Part shown: piece after piece, positions 16,359-25,000 of the stretch | Layout of the letters: the number at the start of each line of letters is the position of its first letter | Numbering within the stretch: the stretch's first letter is position 1 | Source: CAYUYV01 sp050331455 | GTDB taxonomy: Bacteria; Pseudomonadota; Alphaproteobacteria; JAJFIK01 | Direction: 5' to 3' | Assembly (NCBI GenBank): GCA_050331455.1 | Contig: JBHJGV010000066.1 | Coordinates: 1-48,463 of the forward strand | Length of the DNA stretch: 48,463 nucleotides | Translations under genes and position numbers: made by a program | The notes under the pieces: model-generated | Seen by the model: only the letters and a program-made list of their open reading frames with translations | What the model was told of the DNA's origin: nothing | Database searches by the model: none

Positions 16359-17879
16359 ATGTCAGCCCCACATCCAAAGGATGTTTCGTCTAAGGCAGAG
16401 ACTCCTTTCTCCCGGCGCCGGGGTCCGTTCGACGGACCGGCCGCCTGGACCGGGGACGTTGTCGTGCTGCCCGGTGACGGCGTCGGGCCGGAGGTCATGC
16501 AGTCCTGCCTGACCGTGCTCAAGGCGGTCTGTCCCCGCCTGGACTGGACCCTTGCCGATGCCGGCGCGAAGGTGGTGGAACGCGGCATCGCCTCGGGCCT
16601 GCCGAAGGAAACCGTCGAGGCCGTCATCCGCACGCCTGTGGTCTTGAAAGGCCCGTGCGCCACGCCCGTCGGCCACGGCTCCAAAAGTGTGAATGTCACC
16701 ATACGGAAATTCTTTGAGTTGTATGGAAATGTCCGGCCCGTCCGGTCCTTGCAAGGGCTCAATACACCCTATGCGGATCGGTTGATCGACCTGATCGTGG
16801 TGCGGGAGAATGTCGAAGACCTCTATGCCGGCATCGAATACATGCAGACCCCCGATGTCGCCCAGTGCCTCAAGCTGGTCACCCGCAAGGGGTCGGAAAA
16901 AGCCGTCCGGCTAGCCTTTTCCCTCGCCCAGGCGGAGCGTCGCCCGACCATCCATTGCGCGACCAAGGCCAATATCATGAAATTGACGGAGGGCCTGTTC
17001 AAATCGGTCTTCGAGGATGTGAGCGACGCGTTTCCCCGTATCGAAGCCCATCATATGCTCATCGACAATTGTGCCCACCAGCTTGTGATGCGTCCCGAGC
17101 AATTCGACGTCATCGTCACCACCAACATGAACGGCGACATCATCTCGGATCTGGCTGCAGGTCTCGTCGGCGGCCTTGGCCTTGCCCCCAGCGCCAATCT
17201 CGGGGACAGCGTGGCCGTGTTCGAACCGGTGCACGGGTCTGCGCCCGATATTGCCGGGCGCAACCGCGCGAACCCGACCGCCATGATCCGGTCCGGCATC
17301 TTGATGCTGCAGCATCTGGGCCTGTCGGCCGAGGCAAGCCGTGTCGAGGATGCCCTGGCGTTGGTCTATGAGGACGGCCGCGCGCTGACCGGCGATGTCA
17401 GTCCGGACGGGGACGGTGTGGGCACGGACCGCTTCACCGATGCGGTGCTGGAAGCCCTGGAGGCGGTGCCGCTGCCCGGTCCGCGGGCGGGCAATCCAAG
17501 CGTTCCGGAGCCTTCCGGGACGACGTTGCCCAAACGCAGCCGGCGTGTGCAGTTCGACGGCGTGGACATTTTCGTGGAGTGGACCGGCACCGTCGACGAT
17601 CTGGCCAGGCTGCTGAAAAGCCTGACGGCCCATGACCCCTTCGACCTGACCATGATCTCGAACCGCGGCACGGTGGTCTATCCCGTGTCCAGCGGCTTCA
17701 CGGATACCGTCGACCACTGGCGCTGCCGTTTCATGTATCGCGCGGGCGATCGGGACGGCGGCCGGCTTGTCGGTGCCCTGATCGACAAACTCGCGGTCTC
17801 GCTCCGATGGATGCATGTGGAGCAGCTCATCTGCGTGGATGGTCAACCCGGATACAGCCGGGCCCAGGGAGAAGGCTGA
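16359..17879 (+). CDS. icd: Isocitrate dehydrogenase with C-terminal extension, predicted NAD-dependent
   Basis: The enzyme oxidatively decarboxylates isocitrate to 2-oxoglutarate in the citric acid cycle. GGAGG six bases before the ATG at 16359 fixes the start, giving 506 residues. Substrate residues are in place: Ser110/Asn112 in SKSVNVTIRK, Arg126, Arg149, Tyr156 in ENVEDLYAGIEY, Lys203 in TKANIMKLTEG, and metal ligands Asp236, Asp260 and Asp264. The coenzyme loop reads HGSAPDIAG: Asp297-Ile298 stand where NADP enzymes have Lys-Tyr, as in mitochondrial NAD-IDH and isopropylmalate dehydrogenase. Residues from about 390 form the extra domain known from Thermus and Rickettsia enzymes. Isopropylmalate dehydrogenase is unlikely because of the SxN motif and the extension. 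Confidence 0.92.
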   Translation: MSAPHPKDVSSKAETPFSRRRGPFDGPAAWTGDVVVLPGDGVGPEVMQSCLTVLKAVCPRLDWTLADAGAKVVERGIASGLPKETVEAVIRTPVVLKGPCATPVGHGSKSVNVTIRKFFELYGNVRPVRSLQGLNTPYADRLIDLIVVRENVEDLYAGIEYMQTPDVAQCLKLVTRKGSEKAVRLAFSLAQAERRPTIHCATKANIMKLTEGLFKSVFEDVSDAFPRIEAHHMLIDNCAHQLVMRPEQFDVIVTTNMNGDIISDLAAGLVGGLGLAPSANLGDSVAVFEPVHGSAPDIAGRNRANPTAMIRSGILMLQHLGLSAEASRVEDALALVYEDGRALTGDVSPDGDGVGTDRFTDAVLEALEAVPLPGPRAGNPSVPEPSGTTLPKRSRRVQFDGVDIFVEWTGTVDDLARLLKSLTAHDPFDLTMISNRGTVVYPVSSGFTDTVDHWRCRFMYRAGDRDGGRLVGALIDKLAVSLRWMHVEQLICVDGQPGYSRAQGEG

Positions 17880-17932
17880 TTTGCCCATATGGTCCGCCCC
17901 GGACGGTGCGGATCAGCTTCCCTGGCGGCCCG

Positions 17933-18982
17933 TCACAGGCGGGCCTTGAGCCATTCGCCCATGCGGCGCAGGGCCGCCTCGCTGGTCGGCAACGCCGCGT
18001 TGAAATTGATGAAGCCATGGACGAGGCCCTCCGCTTCCTCATAGGTCACCGCGACACCCGCCGCTTTCAGGGCCTCGGCATAGGCCTCGCCCTGGGGCCG
18101 CAGCACGTCATGGCCGGCCGTGATGATGAAGGCCGGCGGCTGCTGGCCCAGATGGGGCGACATCATCGGCGACACCCGAGGATCGTCCTGACGGGCGCCT
18201 GCCGGCAGATACTGGTCCCGGAACCAGGTGCACAGGGCCGGCGGCAGGACATAGGCGTTCGCCAGATCCTCGAAAATCGGGCCGGTCATGTTCAGATCCG
18301 TGGCCGGATAAATCAGGATCTGGGCCTTGGGCAGGCTGCGCCCTGCCGCCGCCAGATCATGCATCAGCACGGCCGTGAGATTGCCGCCGGCACTGTCGCC
18401 GGCATAGGCGAGGCGCCGCGGATCGATCCCGAAGGTCGCGCCCTTGGCCTCAATCCAATCATGGACGGCGAGCACGTCGTCGGGCGCCGCCGGAAAGGGA
18501 TGGTCCGGCGCCTTCCGGTATTCGACCGCCAACACCCGCGCGCCGGACGCTGCGGCCAGCCGCGCACAGGCGCCTTCATGGGTATCGAGATCGCCGATCA
18601 CCCAGCCCCCGCCATGGAGATAGACCAGGGTCGGCCGCTGGGCCGTTGACATCAGCGCGTTGTCCTCAGCGTCATAGACCCGCACGGGAATGTCGCCGGC
18701 CGGTCCGGGAATGCCGGCATCCTGGCGCAGGACCATGGCCGGCCCCGGTGTGTCGAGCACCTTGCGCCCATCGCGATAGGCCTTGCGCATGGTCTCCGGG
18801 GTGAGCCGGGCTGACGGGTCCCGGGCCGCAAGCCCCATTTCGCCGATCGCCTGGGCCCGGGCCTCGATCCGCCGCCCTTCATAGACGCGCCGGCGCCCGG
18901 CGAACCACAGGGCCGCGGCGGGCTCGGGCAGGCGGGCAAGCAGGAGGGCGAACAAGGCTTTCAGAGCACGGATCATGGCCAT
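17933..18982 (-). CDS. HSL-family alpha/beta-hydrolase (esterase/lipase)
   Basis: A 349-residue hormone-sensitive-lipase-type carboxylesterase. The oxyanion loop is HGGGW at 123-127, the nucleophile is Ser197 in YAGDSAGGN, and the triad is completed by Asp292 (TAGHDVLRPQG) and His322 (LVHGFINF). A hydrophobic segment near residues 5-18 could anchor it in the membrane. A second ATG two codons downstream is an equal start candidate. It is last in a same-strand row of four genes (spacers of 60-105 bases) with two short-chain dehydrogenases and an HCCA isomerase-like protein, suggesting joint use on an ester-containing or aromatic substrate. Confidence 0.93.
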   Translation of the reverse strand: MAMIRALKALFALLLARLPEPAAALWFAGRRRVYEGRRIEARAQAIGEMGLAARDPSARLTPETMRKAYRDGRKVLDTPGPAMVLRQDAGIPGPAGDIPVRVYDAEDNALMSTAQRPTLVYLHGGGWVIGDLDTHEGACARLAAASGARVLAVEYRKAPDHPFPAAPDDVLAVHDWIEAKGATFGIDPRRLAYAGDSAGGNLTAVLMHDLAAAGRSLPKAQILIYPATDLNMTGPIFEDLANAYVLPPALCTWFRDQYLPAGARQDDPRVSPMMSPHLGQQPPAFIITAGHDVLRPQGEAYAEALKAAGVAVTYEEAEGLVHGFINFNAALPTSEAALRRMGEWLKARL

Positions 18983-19046
18983 GCAGAGACTCCGGAGGGT
19001 TTGTGTCGGACGGGACGATGCGAAGCGGCCGGGGGGGGGAGCGGGG

Positions 19047-19748
19047 TCAGACCCGGCCCGTGATGGGGATCAGGGCGCCGGTGATCGAGGCGGCCCGGTC
19101 GGAGGCAAGAAACAGGATCAGGTCGGCGACGTCTTCGGTCTTGACCCAGATGCTCGGATCCGTATTCGGCATTTCAGCCCGGTTGGCCGGCGTGTCGAGG
19201 ATGGAAGGCAACACGGCGTTCACCGTAATGCCGGTTTCCTTGACTTCCTCGGCCAGCGCTTCGGTGAACCGCATGACGCCCGCTTTCGAGGCCGCATAGG
19301 GGCCCATGCCCGCGCCGGCCTTGATGGCCGCACTCGCGCCAATGGAAATGATCCGGCCGGCGCTGGATCCTTTGACATGGGGCAGGGCGGCCTTCGTAGC
19401 ATTCACGGCGGTCTGGACATTCATGGCGAAAAGGCGGGTCCAGTCGTCAAGGGCGCTGTCCTGGAAGGGGATCCAGGTGAAGCCGCCGGCCACATTGACC
19501 AATGTGTCGATCCCGCCGAGCCGGTCGGCCAGGAGGTCAATGCCCTGCCGTGCCGAAGACGGGTCGATCAGATTGACCCCCGGCGCCATGGCCACGGGCC
19601 CCTGGAAGGGCACATGGGGCCCGGTTGCCATGTCCAGCACGCCCACATGGGCGTCCGCCGCCAGGAATGCCTCGGTCACGGCCGTCCCCAGCTGTCCATA
19701 GGCCCCTGTAACGACCACTTTCTTGCCCGCCAGTCCGTCGATGACCAT
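19047..19748 (-). CDS. Short-chain dehydrogenase/reductase
   Basis: A 233-residue classical SDR. The dinucleotide loop is TGAYGQLG at 14-21, the structural motif is NVAGG at 85-89 (in place of NNAG), and the active site has Asn110, Ser in SIGASAA, Tyr151 and Lys155 (GPYAASK). I chose the ATG at 19748 because GGGAGAA lies about eight bases upstream and the sequence before it is not SDR-like. The glycine motif is looser than TGxxxGIG, so the cofactor preference cannot be read with confidence. It resembles 3-oxoacyl-ACP reductase-type SDRs; the true substrate is unknown. Confidence 0.9.
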   Translation of the reverse strand: MVIDGLAGKKVVVTGAYGQLGTAVTEAFLAADAHVGVLDMATGPHVPFQGPVAMAPGVNLIDPSSARQGIDLLADRLGGIDTLVNVAGGFTWIPFQDSALDDWTRLFAMNVQTAVNATKAALPHVKGSSAGRIISIGASAAIKAGAGMGPYAASKAGVMRFTEALAEEVKETGITVNAVLPSILDTPANRAEMPNTDPSIWVKTEDVADLILFLASDRAASITGALIPITGRV

Positions 19749-19852
19749 ATGCGCTTCTCCCGGTTGCGCGCCTCTTGCGCGCCGTTCGAGGGTCATACCA
19801 TGGAGCGGCGGGTCATGGCGAACCGTTGCGGCTCGTCCGGCGGCGTCCCGGG

Positions 19853-20455
19853 TCAACCGGCCCGGGCGGCCTCCTCCACCTGGCCCAGGCGTTCCTTGCC
19901 GTAGAACATCTCGGTGCCGACGAAAAAGGTCGGGATACCGAACGCGCCTCTCTCGACGGCCCGGTCGGTGTTCTGGACGAGGGTCTGCTTGACGGCCGGG
20001 TCCTGGGTTCCCTGCAACAACCGGTCCGCGTCAAAGCCCGCCTCCTTCAGCACACCATGGGCGACCTGCGGATCGTCCATTTTTTTCCGCCCTTCCCACA
20101 TGGCCTGCATGACCGTCTCCACATAGGGCATCAAAATCCCGTCGCGCTCCGCCACAATCGCGGCCCGCATGACCAGCAGCGTGTTGACGGGAAAATGGGG
20201 GTTCATCGTGAACTGGTGCAGGCCGAACCGGTCGATGAAGCGGCGGGTTTCGAGCTGTTCGTAGGCCATCTTATTGGCGATGTTCGCGAAGGCGATCATG
20301 GGGGCTTGATTGTTGGTGAGCTTGAAAATCCCGCCCAGAAGGCATGGCGTATAGATGACCGGTGCGCCGCTGCGGGTTTTCAGTTCAGGCACGACCTTGT
20401 GCACGAGATAGGCATTGGGGCTGGCGAAATCGAAGATGAACTCGATGGGCGTCAT
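19853..20455 (-). CDS. 2-hydroxychromene-2-carboxylate isomerase-like (kappa-class GST/DsbA fold)
   Basis: A 200-residue thioredoxin-fold protein. The N-terminal motif FDFASPNAYL has Ser12 where DsbA proteins have the CxxC, as in HCCA isomerase and kappa glutathione transferases, which use glutathione and a serine. The C-terminal part has FGIPTFFVGTEMFYGKERL, the cis-Pro and final fold elements of the family. HCCA isomerase acts in naphthalene breakdown, but most genomic homologues have unknown substrates; no ring dioxygenase is nearby. Likely co-transcribed with the flanking SDR genes. Confidence 0.9.
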   Translation of the reverse strand: MTPIEFIFDFASPNAYLVHKVVPELKTRSGAPVIYTPCLLGGIFKLTNNQAPMIAFANIANKMAYEQLETRRFIDRFGLHQFTMNPHFPVNTLLVMRAAIVAERDGILMPYVETVMQAMWEGRKKMDDPQVAHGVLKEAGFDADRLLQGTQDPAVKQTLVQNTDRAVERGAFGIPTFFVGTEMFYGKERLGQVEEAARAG

Positions 20456-20529
20456 GGGGTGTCTCCAAATGCTGTGGGCCGTTTGGTTTTGAGGGGAGTA
20501 CGAACGAATTGCATTGTGTGCCGATCATC

Positions 20530-21396
20530 TCACCAGGTTTCGCACCAGGGCCGCAGGTCGAGTTCATGGGTCCAGGCGGACCGGTGTTGGCGGTGCAGCC
20601 AGACATAGGTCTCGGCGATGCGCTCGGGGATCAGCAGGCCGTCACGGGCTCGCCGCTCGTCCGCATCGGGATGGTTTTCCCGGATGAAGGCACTGTCGAT
20701 GGCCCCGTCGATCACCACATGGGCCACGTGAATGCCCTGGGGGCCCAGCTCGCGCGCCATGCTCTGGGCGAGCGCGCGCAGGGCATGCTTGGCCCCGGCA
20801 AAGGCGCTGTAGCCCGGCCCGCCCCGCACACTGGCCGTCGCGCCGGTGAAGATGATGGTGCCCGTGCCGCGGGCCGCCATGGGGCCTGAGACCTCCCGGC
20901 CCATCAAAAAGCCGGCATAGGCGGCCATCTCCCACACTTTTGTGTAGACCCGGGTGGTGGTCTCGCCGACCGGGAAATTGACATTGGCGCCGATATTGAA
21001 CACCGCAACCTGGATGGGGCCGACATCGCGCTCGATTTCGGCGACGAGGTCCGCCATAGCCGTCTCGTCCCGCGCATCGACCCCGAAGGCCCGGGCCTTG
21101 TGGCCATTCGAGCGGATGCCGGCCGCCAGGCGTTCGAGATCGCCCCGGTGGCGGGGCCGGCGTACGCCACAGGCCGTCAGGCCTTGGGCGGCGAAGGCGC
21201 GCGCGAGCGCACCCCCGGTGGCATCGCCGGCCCCGATCACAAGGCACGCGCCCGTCTCGCCGGCCTGATGCGTTGGAGCCTGATCCGTTGGAGTCTGGTC
21301 CGTTGGAGCCTGATCCGTTGGAGCCTGATCCGTTGGAGTCTGATCTGTTGGAGCCTGGGCCGCTGGAGCCTGGGCGGTTGGGGTGGGCCCGTTCAT
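20530..21396 (-). CDS. Atypical short-chain dehydrogenase with pentapeptide-repeat N-terminus
   Basis: This 288-residue protein begins with about 45 residues of near-perfect five-residue repeats (A/T-P-T-D-Q), encoded by 15-base units at 21271-21375. The SDR domain starts at residue 50 with CLVIGAGDATGGALARAF. The expected catalytic Tyr of YxxxK is Phe199 in YSAFAGAKHALRALAQS (Lys203 kept; Tyr196 is out of register), so chemistry may be altered; I recall similar SAFA-x-AK sequences in a proteobacterial SDR subfamily. It is first of the four-gene minus-strand row. The repeat tail might be untranslated if a later start is used, but no good downstream start precedes the Rossmann fold. Confidence 0.87.
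   Translation of the reverse strand: MNGPTPTAQAPAAQAPTDQTPTDQAPTDQAPTDQTPTDQAPTHQAGETGACLVIGAGDATGGALARAFAAQGLTACGVRRPRHRGDLERLAAGIRSNGHKARAFGVDARDETAMADLVAEIERDVGPIQVAVFNIGANVNFPVGETTTRVYTKVWEMAAYAGFLMGREVSGPMAARGTGTIIFTGATASVRGGPGYSAFAGAKHALRALAQSMARELGPQGIHVAHVVIDGAIDSAFIRENHPDADERRARDGLLIPERIAETYVWLHRQHRSAWTHELDLRPWCETW
21271..21375. repeat. 15-bp tandem repeat, seven units, in frame
   Basis: Seven direct copies of a unit close to CGTTGGAGCCTGATC lie at the 5' end of the SDR gene and encode its pentapeptide repeats on the minus strand. Copies differ by one to three bases. The unit length is a multiple of three, so copy-number change keeps the frame. Confidence 0.92.
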
Positions 21397-22097
21397 GCGC
21401 CATCCTCCCGAGTGTGCCGTTGGCCGGTTCGATCCGTCCTCTCGGCCCGTGCATATCCACCTAATTCAGTGTGCCCGGACCCGCGACAAACGCAATCCCC
21501 TATGGCGGCGATTTCTCTTCCCGATCTCCGTGTTCGGACTGTCATCGCCCCAGGGCTGCGCCCATACCCCGCTCGGGTGAGCGGGGGTCATGGCATCACC
21601 TCCCGGCAGGGCGCGCCGCGGATAAACGCTGCGTTCCCGAAGGTTGTCCCTGCTTGACCGGTTCGCATCTTGCGACTAGGAAGACGCGGGTTTTGTGACG
21701 GGAAATGAAAGGGTTCCAGGCCGCTATAGCGCCCGGAACAGGGCTGTCCATACCGTGTTCACGAGGCACGGCGCCTGCTCCGCAGCGTGACGATTTCGAG
21801 GCGGATGGGAGCCCTCTCCCGCGGGATCGGGACGGCCCGCCAAGATCCGAAGAGCCGGCTTCGGTGCGCAGGGCCCAGTGACCCGGTGCCGGAGGCGACA
21901 GGCGCGAAAGAGATGACGGCGAAAGACAAGACAGGCCGGCACCGCACCCCTCCTATGTTGGCGTCGGGTGGGATCGTTCCGAATTTGGCCTCACTTTCCG
22001 GCCATTTCCGGTCCCGGTTTTTGGGCTTGCGGGGACATATCGGGCCCGACTTGTAGAAAATCAGGCTAAGCGTTGAAAACAGTGGGAGTACTGCGTC
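21397..22097. other. Intergenic region upstream of the giant surface-protein gene
   Basis: About 700 bases between divergent genes. I find no convincing gene, RNA or terminator. The last 100 bases (TTGTAGAAAATCAGGC and surroundings) are AT-richer and probably carry the promoter of the gene at 22098. Confidence 0.5.
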
Positions 22098-25000
22098 GTG
22101 GCTACTGAAGTTGATCTGTCTGCTCTCGATGGTGCTAACGGGTTCGTGATCAACGGCATCGATGGCGAGGATTACGCGGGCATCGTCGCGGTTGCCGGTG
22201 ATGTCGACGGGGACGGCGTCGACGACCTGATCATCGGCGCGCCCGGCGGCGACCTGCCCGGGGCCGACGATGCCGGCGAGGCCTATGTGGTCTTCGGCTC
22301 TTCCGAATTTCTCGGCACGACGTCTACCCCCAGTCTCGACCTCTCCGACCTCGACGGCCTCAATGGCTTCGTCATCAACGGTCTTGCCTTGGGCGACGGC
22401 CTCGGCAATGCGGTCGCCGGCGCGGGCGATGTCAACAATGACGGTTTCGACGATCTGATCCTCGGCGCTTACCGGACCGACACTTACACCGGTTCAGCTT
22501 ATGTGATCTTCGGCTCCAGCGCTTTCGGAACCACGAGCGACTTGTCCGAGTTCGATCTTTCCGACCTGGACGGCACCAACGGCTTCGCGATCAACGGGAT
22601 CGACGAAGGCGACAATGCCGGTTTTTCGGTCTCGTCCGTGGGCGACTGGAATGGCGACGGCTTCGATGACCTGGCGATCGGCGCCCGATATGGCGGGGAC
22701 GGTGACTATTCCGGCGAGGTCTATATCGTTTTCGGTGCCAGCGGAGGCTTCGCGCCGAGCCTGGATCTCTCCGATCTCGACGGCTCTAACGGATTTGTCG
22801 TCGGCAACAGCGGCTCCGATTATTTTGCCGGTTACTCCGTTTCCGGTGCGGGCGACGTCAACGGCGACGGCATCGACGATCTCATTGTCGGGGCCCGCGG
22901 TGCGAGTGCCGGCGGCGTTGCACGCTCCGGCAAGAGCTTTGTCGTGTTCGGAACGACCGCGGCCCTTGGCGCCAGCTCCTTCTCCCTGGACACCCTTGAC
23001 GGGCTCAACGGGTTCGCAATCGACGGGCGCGGCGAGCAGGATTTCAGCGGCAGCGCGGTTACCGGCATCGGCGACATCAATGGCGACGGGATCGACGATC
23101 TCCTGATTGGGGCTTCGGAAGAAAGCATCCCCGATGGGTCGCCGGATGGTGCACCGAATATCGATGAAAGTTATGTCGTTTTCGGATCGAGCGCCTTCGG
23201 CACCACCGGGGCGGTCTCCATGCTCGGCCTGTCGGAGCTGGACGGCGTGAACGGCTTCGTCATCGCCGGGCTGTCCGCAACGGCCCAGGGCACCTCCGTC
23301 AGCGGCGTGGGCGACTGGAACGGGGACGGCCTCAACGATCTGATCATCGGCTCGCCCAGCGAGCCCGTGAATGGCAATGCGGGCACGGGCCGCGCCTTCG
23401 TCCTGCTGGGCTCCTTCGGCCTGGGTACGTCCGGCGCCGCCGCCACCATCAATGTGACGGATCTCGACGGCAGCGACGGGTTCGTCATCAACGGCATTGA
23501 CGGCGGCGACAGCGCCGGGAGCACGGTTTCCGGCGGCGGCGACCTTAACGGCGATGGCATCGCGGACGCGATTGTCGGCGCGGACGATGCCGACGGAGCC
23601 GGGGGCAATCAGTCCGGCGAGACCTTTGTCGTGTTCGGGGTTTCGAGCGGACCCGCCACCGATATTTCGACCGATTTCGGAGACCAGACCAATTCGGATC
23701 CCTTCGACGTCACCATCACCTTCACCAGCGCGGTGACCGGCTTCGAGGCGGCGGACATTTCCATCATTGGAGGGATTGTCGTTGGCGGTCTGGTTACGGC
23801 CGACGACACGGTTTTCGTCGCGACCATCGATCCCGATGCGGAAGGGCCGGTGACCATCGGCGTGGCCGCCGATGCGGCCCAGGACGGCGGCGGCGCGGGC
23901 AATCTTGCCGCGCCGGATACCATCATCACCCTTGATCAGTCTCCGCCGGCGGTGGCGCTGACCACCGACCAGACAAGCCCCACGGGCGATGCGCCCTTCG
24001 ACCTGACCGTGACATTCTCCGAAGCGGTGACGGGCTTCGAAGCGGCCGATCTTCTCCTTTCGAACGCGGTTGTCGTCGGCGATGTGACCACCGCGGACAA
24101 TACGGTCTTCACGGTCCAGATCGACCCCCTGGCCGATGGCGCGGTCACGGTCAATCTGGGCGCCGGTGCGGCCCAGGATCTCGCCGGCAACGATAATGAA
24201 GCCGCCCCGGCCCCCGTCGCCCTGACAGCCGATCTGGTCGCGCCGACCCTGGCCATCGCCACGACGGAGCCCGATCCCACACCGACGGATCCCTTCACGA
24301 TCACGCTGACCTTCTCGGAGGCCGTCGCCGGGTTCGAGGCGGCAGATCTTGCCGTCACCGGCGGCAGTGTGGTCGGTGCCCTGACGACCGGGGACAACAC
24401 CGTTTTCGAAGCGGTCATCGATGCGGATGCGGACGGCCCGGTCAGTGTGGACGTGGCCGCCGGACAGGCGGAAGACCTGGCCGGCAACGACAATGTGGCG
24501 GCACCGACCTTCACCATCACGGTCAACGCCGCGGCACCCACACCGCCCGAAGCCACCATCACCAGTGGCGTCGTCGGCCCGATCACGGCGGACCCCTTCG
24601 TTGTGACCGTGACCTTCACGGAAGCCGTTGTGGGTTTCGAGGCCGCCGATATCGACGTCACGAACGGTGTGGTCAGCGGTGCGGTGTCGACCGCCGACGA
24701 CACGGTCTTTGAAGTGACGATCGACCCGACGACGGACGGCGATGTGAACGTTGCCGTGCCGGCGGATGTCGCCCAGGACGGGGAGGGCACGAACAATCTG
24801 GCGGCCACCCCGTTCGTCGTGGCCGTGGACGCCACAGCGCCGACGGCCGTGCTGACGACCGCTTCGACGGTTCTGCCCGATACGGATCCCTTCGATCTGA
24901 CCGTGACCTTCTCCGAAGCCGTGTCCGGTTTCGAGGCCGGCGATCTGACCGTCGGCAACGGAACCGTCACCAATGTTCAGACTGTGGATAATACCGTCTT

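Noticed and set aside
17933..21396. Aromatic-compound degradation cluster
   Set aside because: Only an HCCA isomerase-like gene points that way; no ring-hydroxylating or ring-cleaving enzyme is present, so I list only a probable operon of unknown substrate.
21397..22097. Small plus-strand open frames before the giant gene
   Set aside because: No ribosome sites, no recognisable products, and composition like intergenic DNA.
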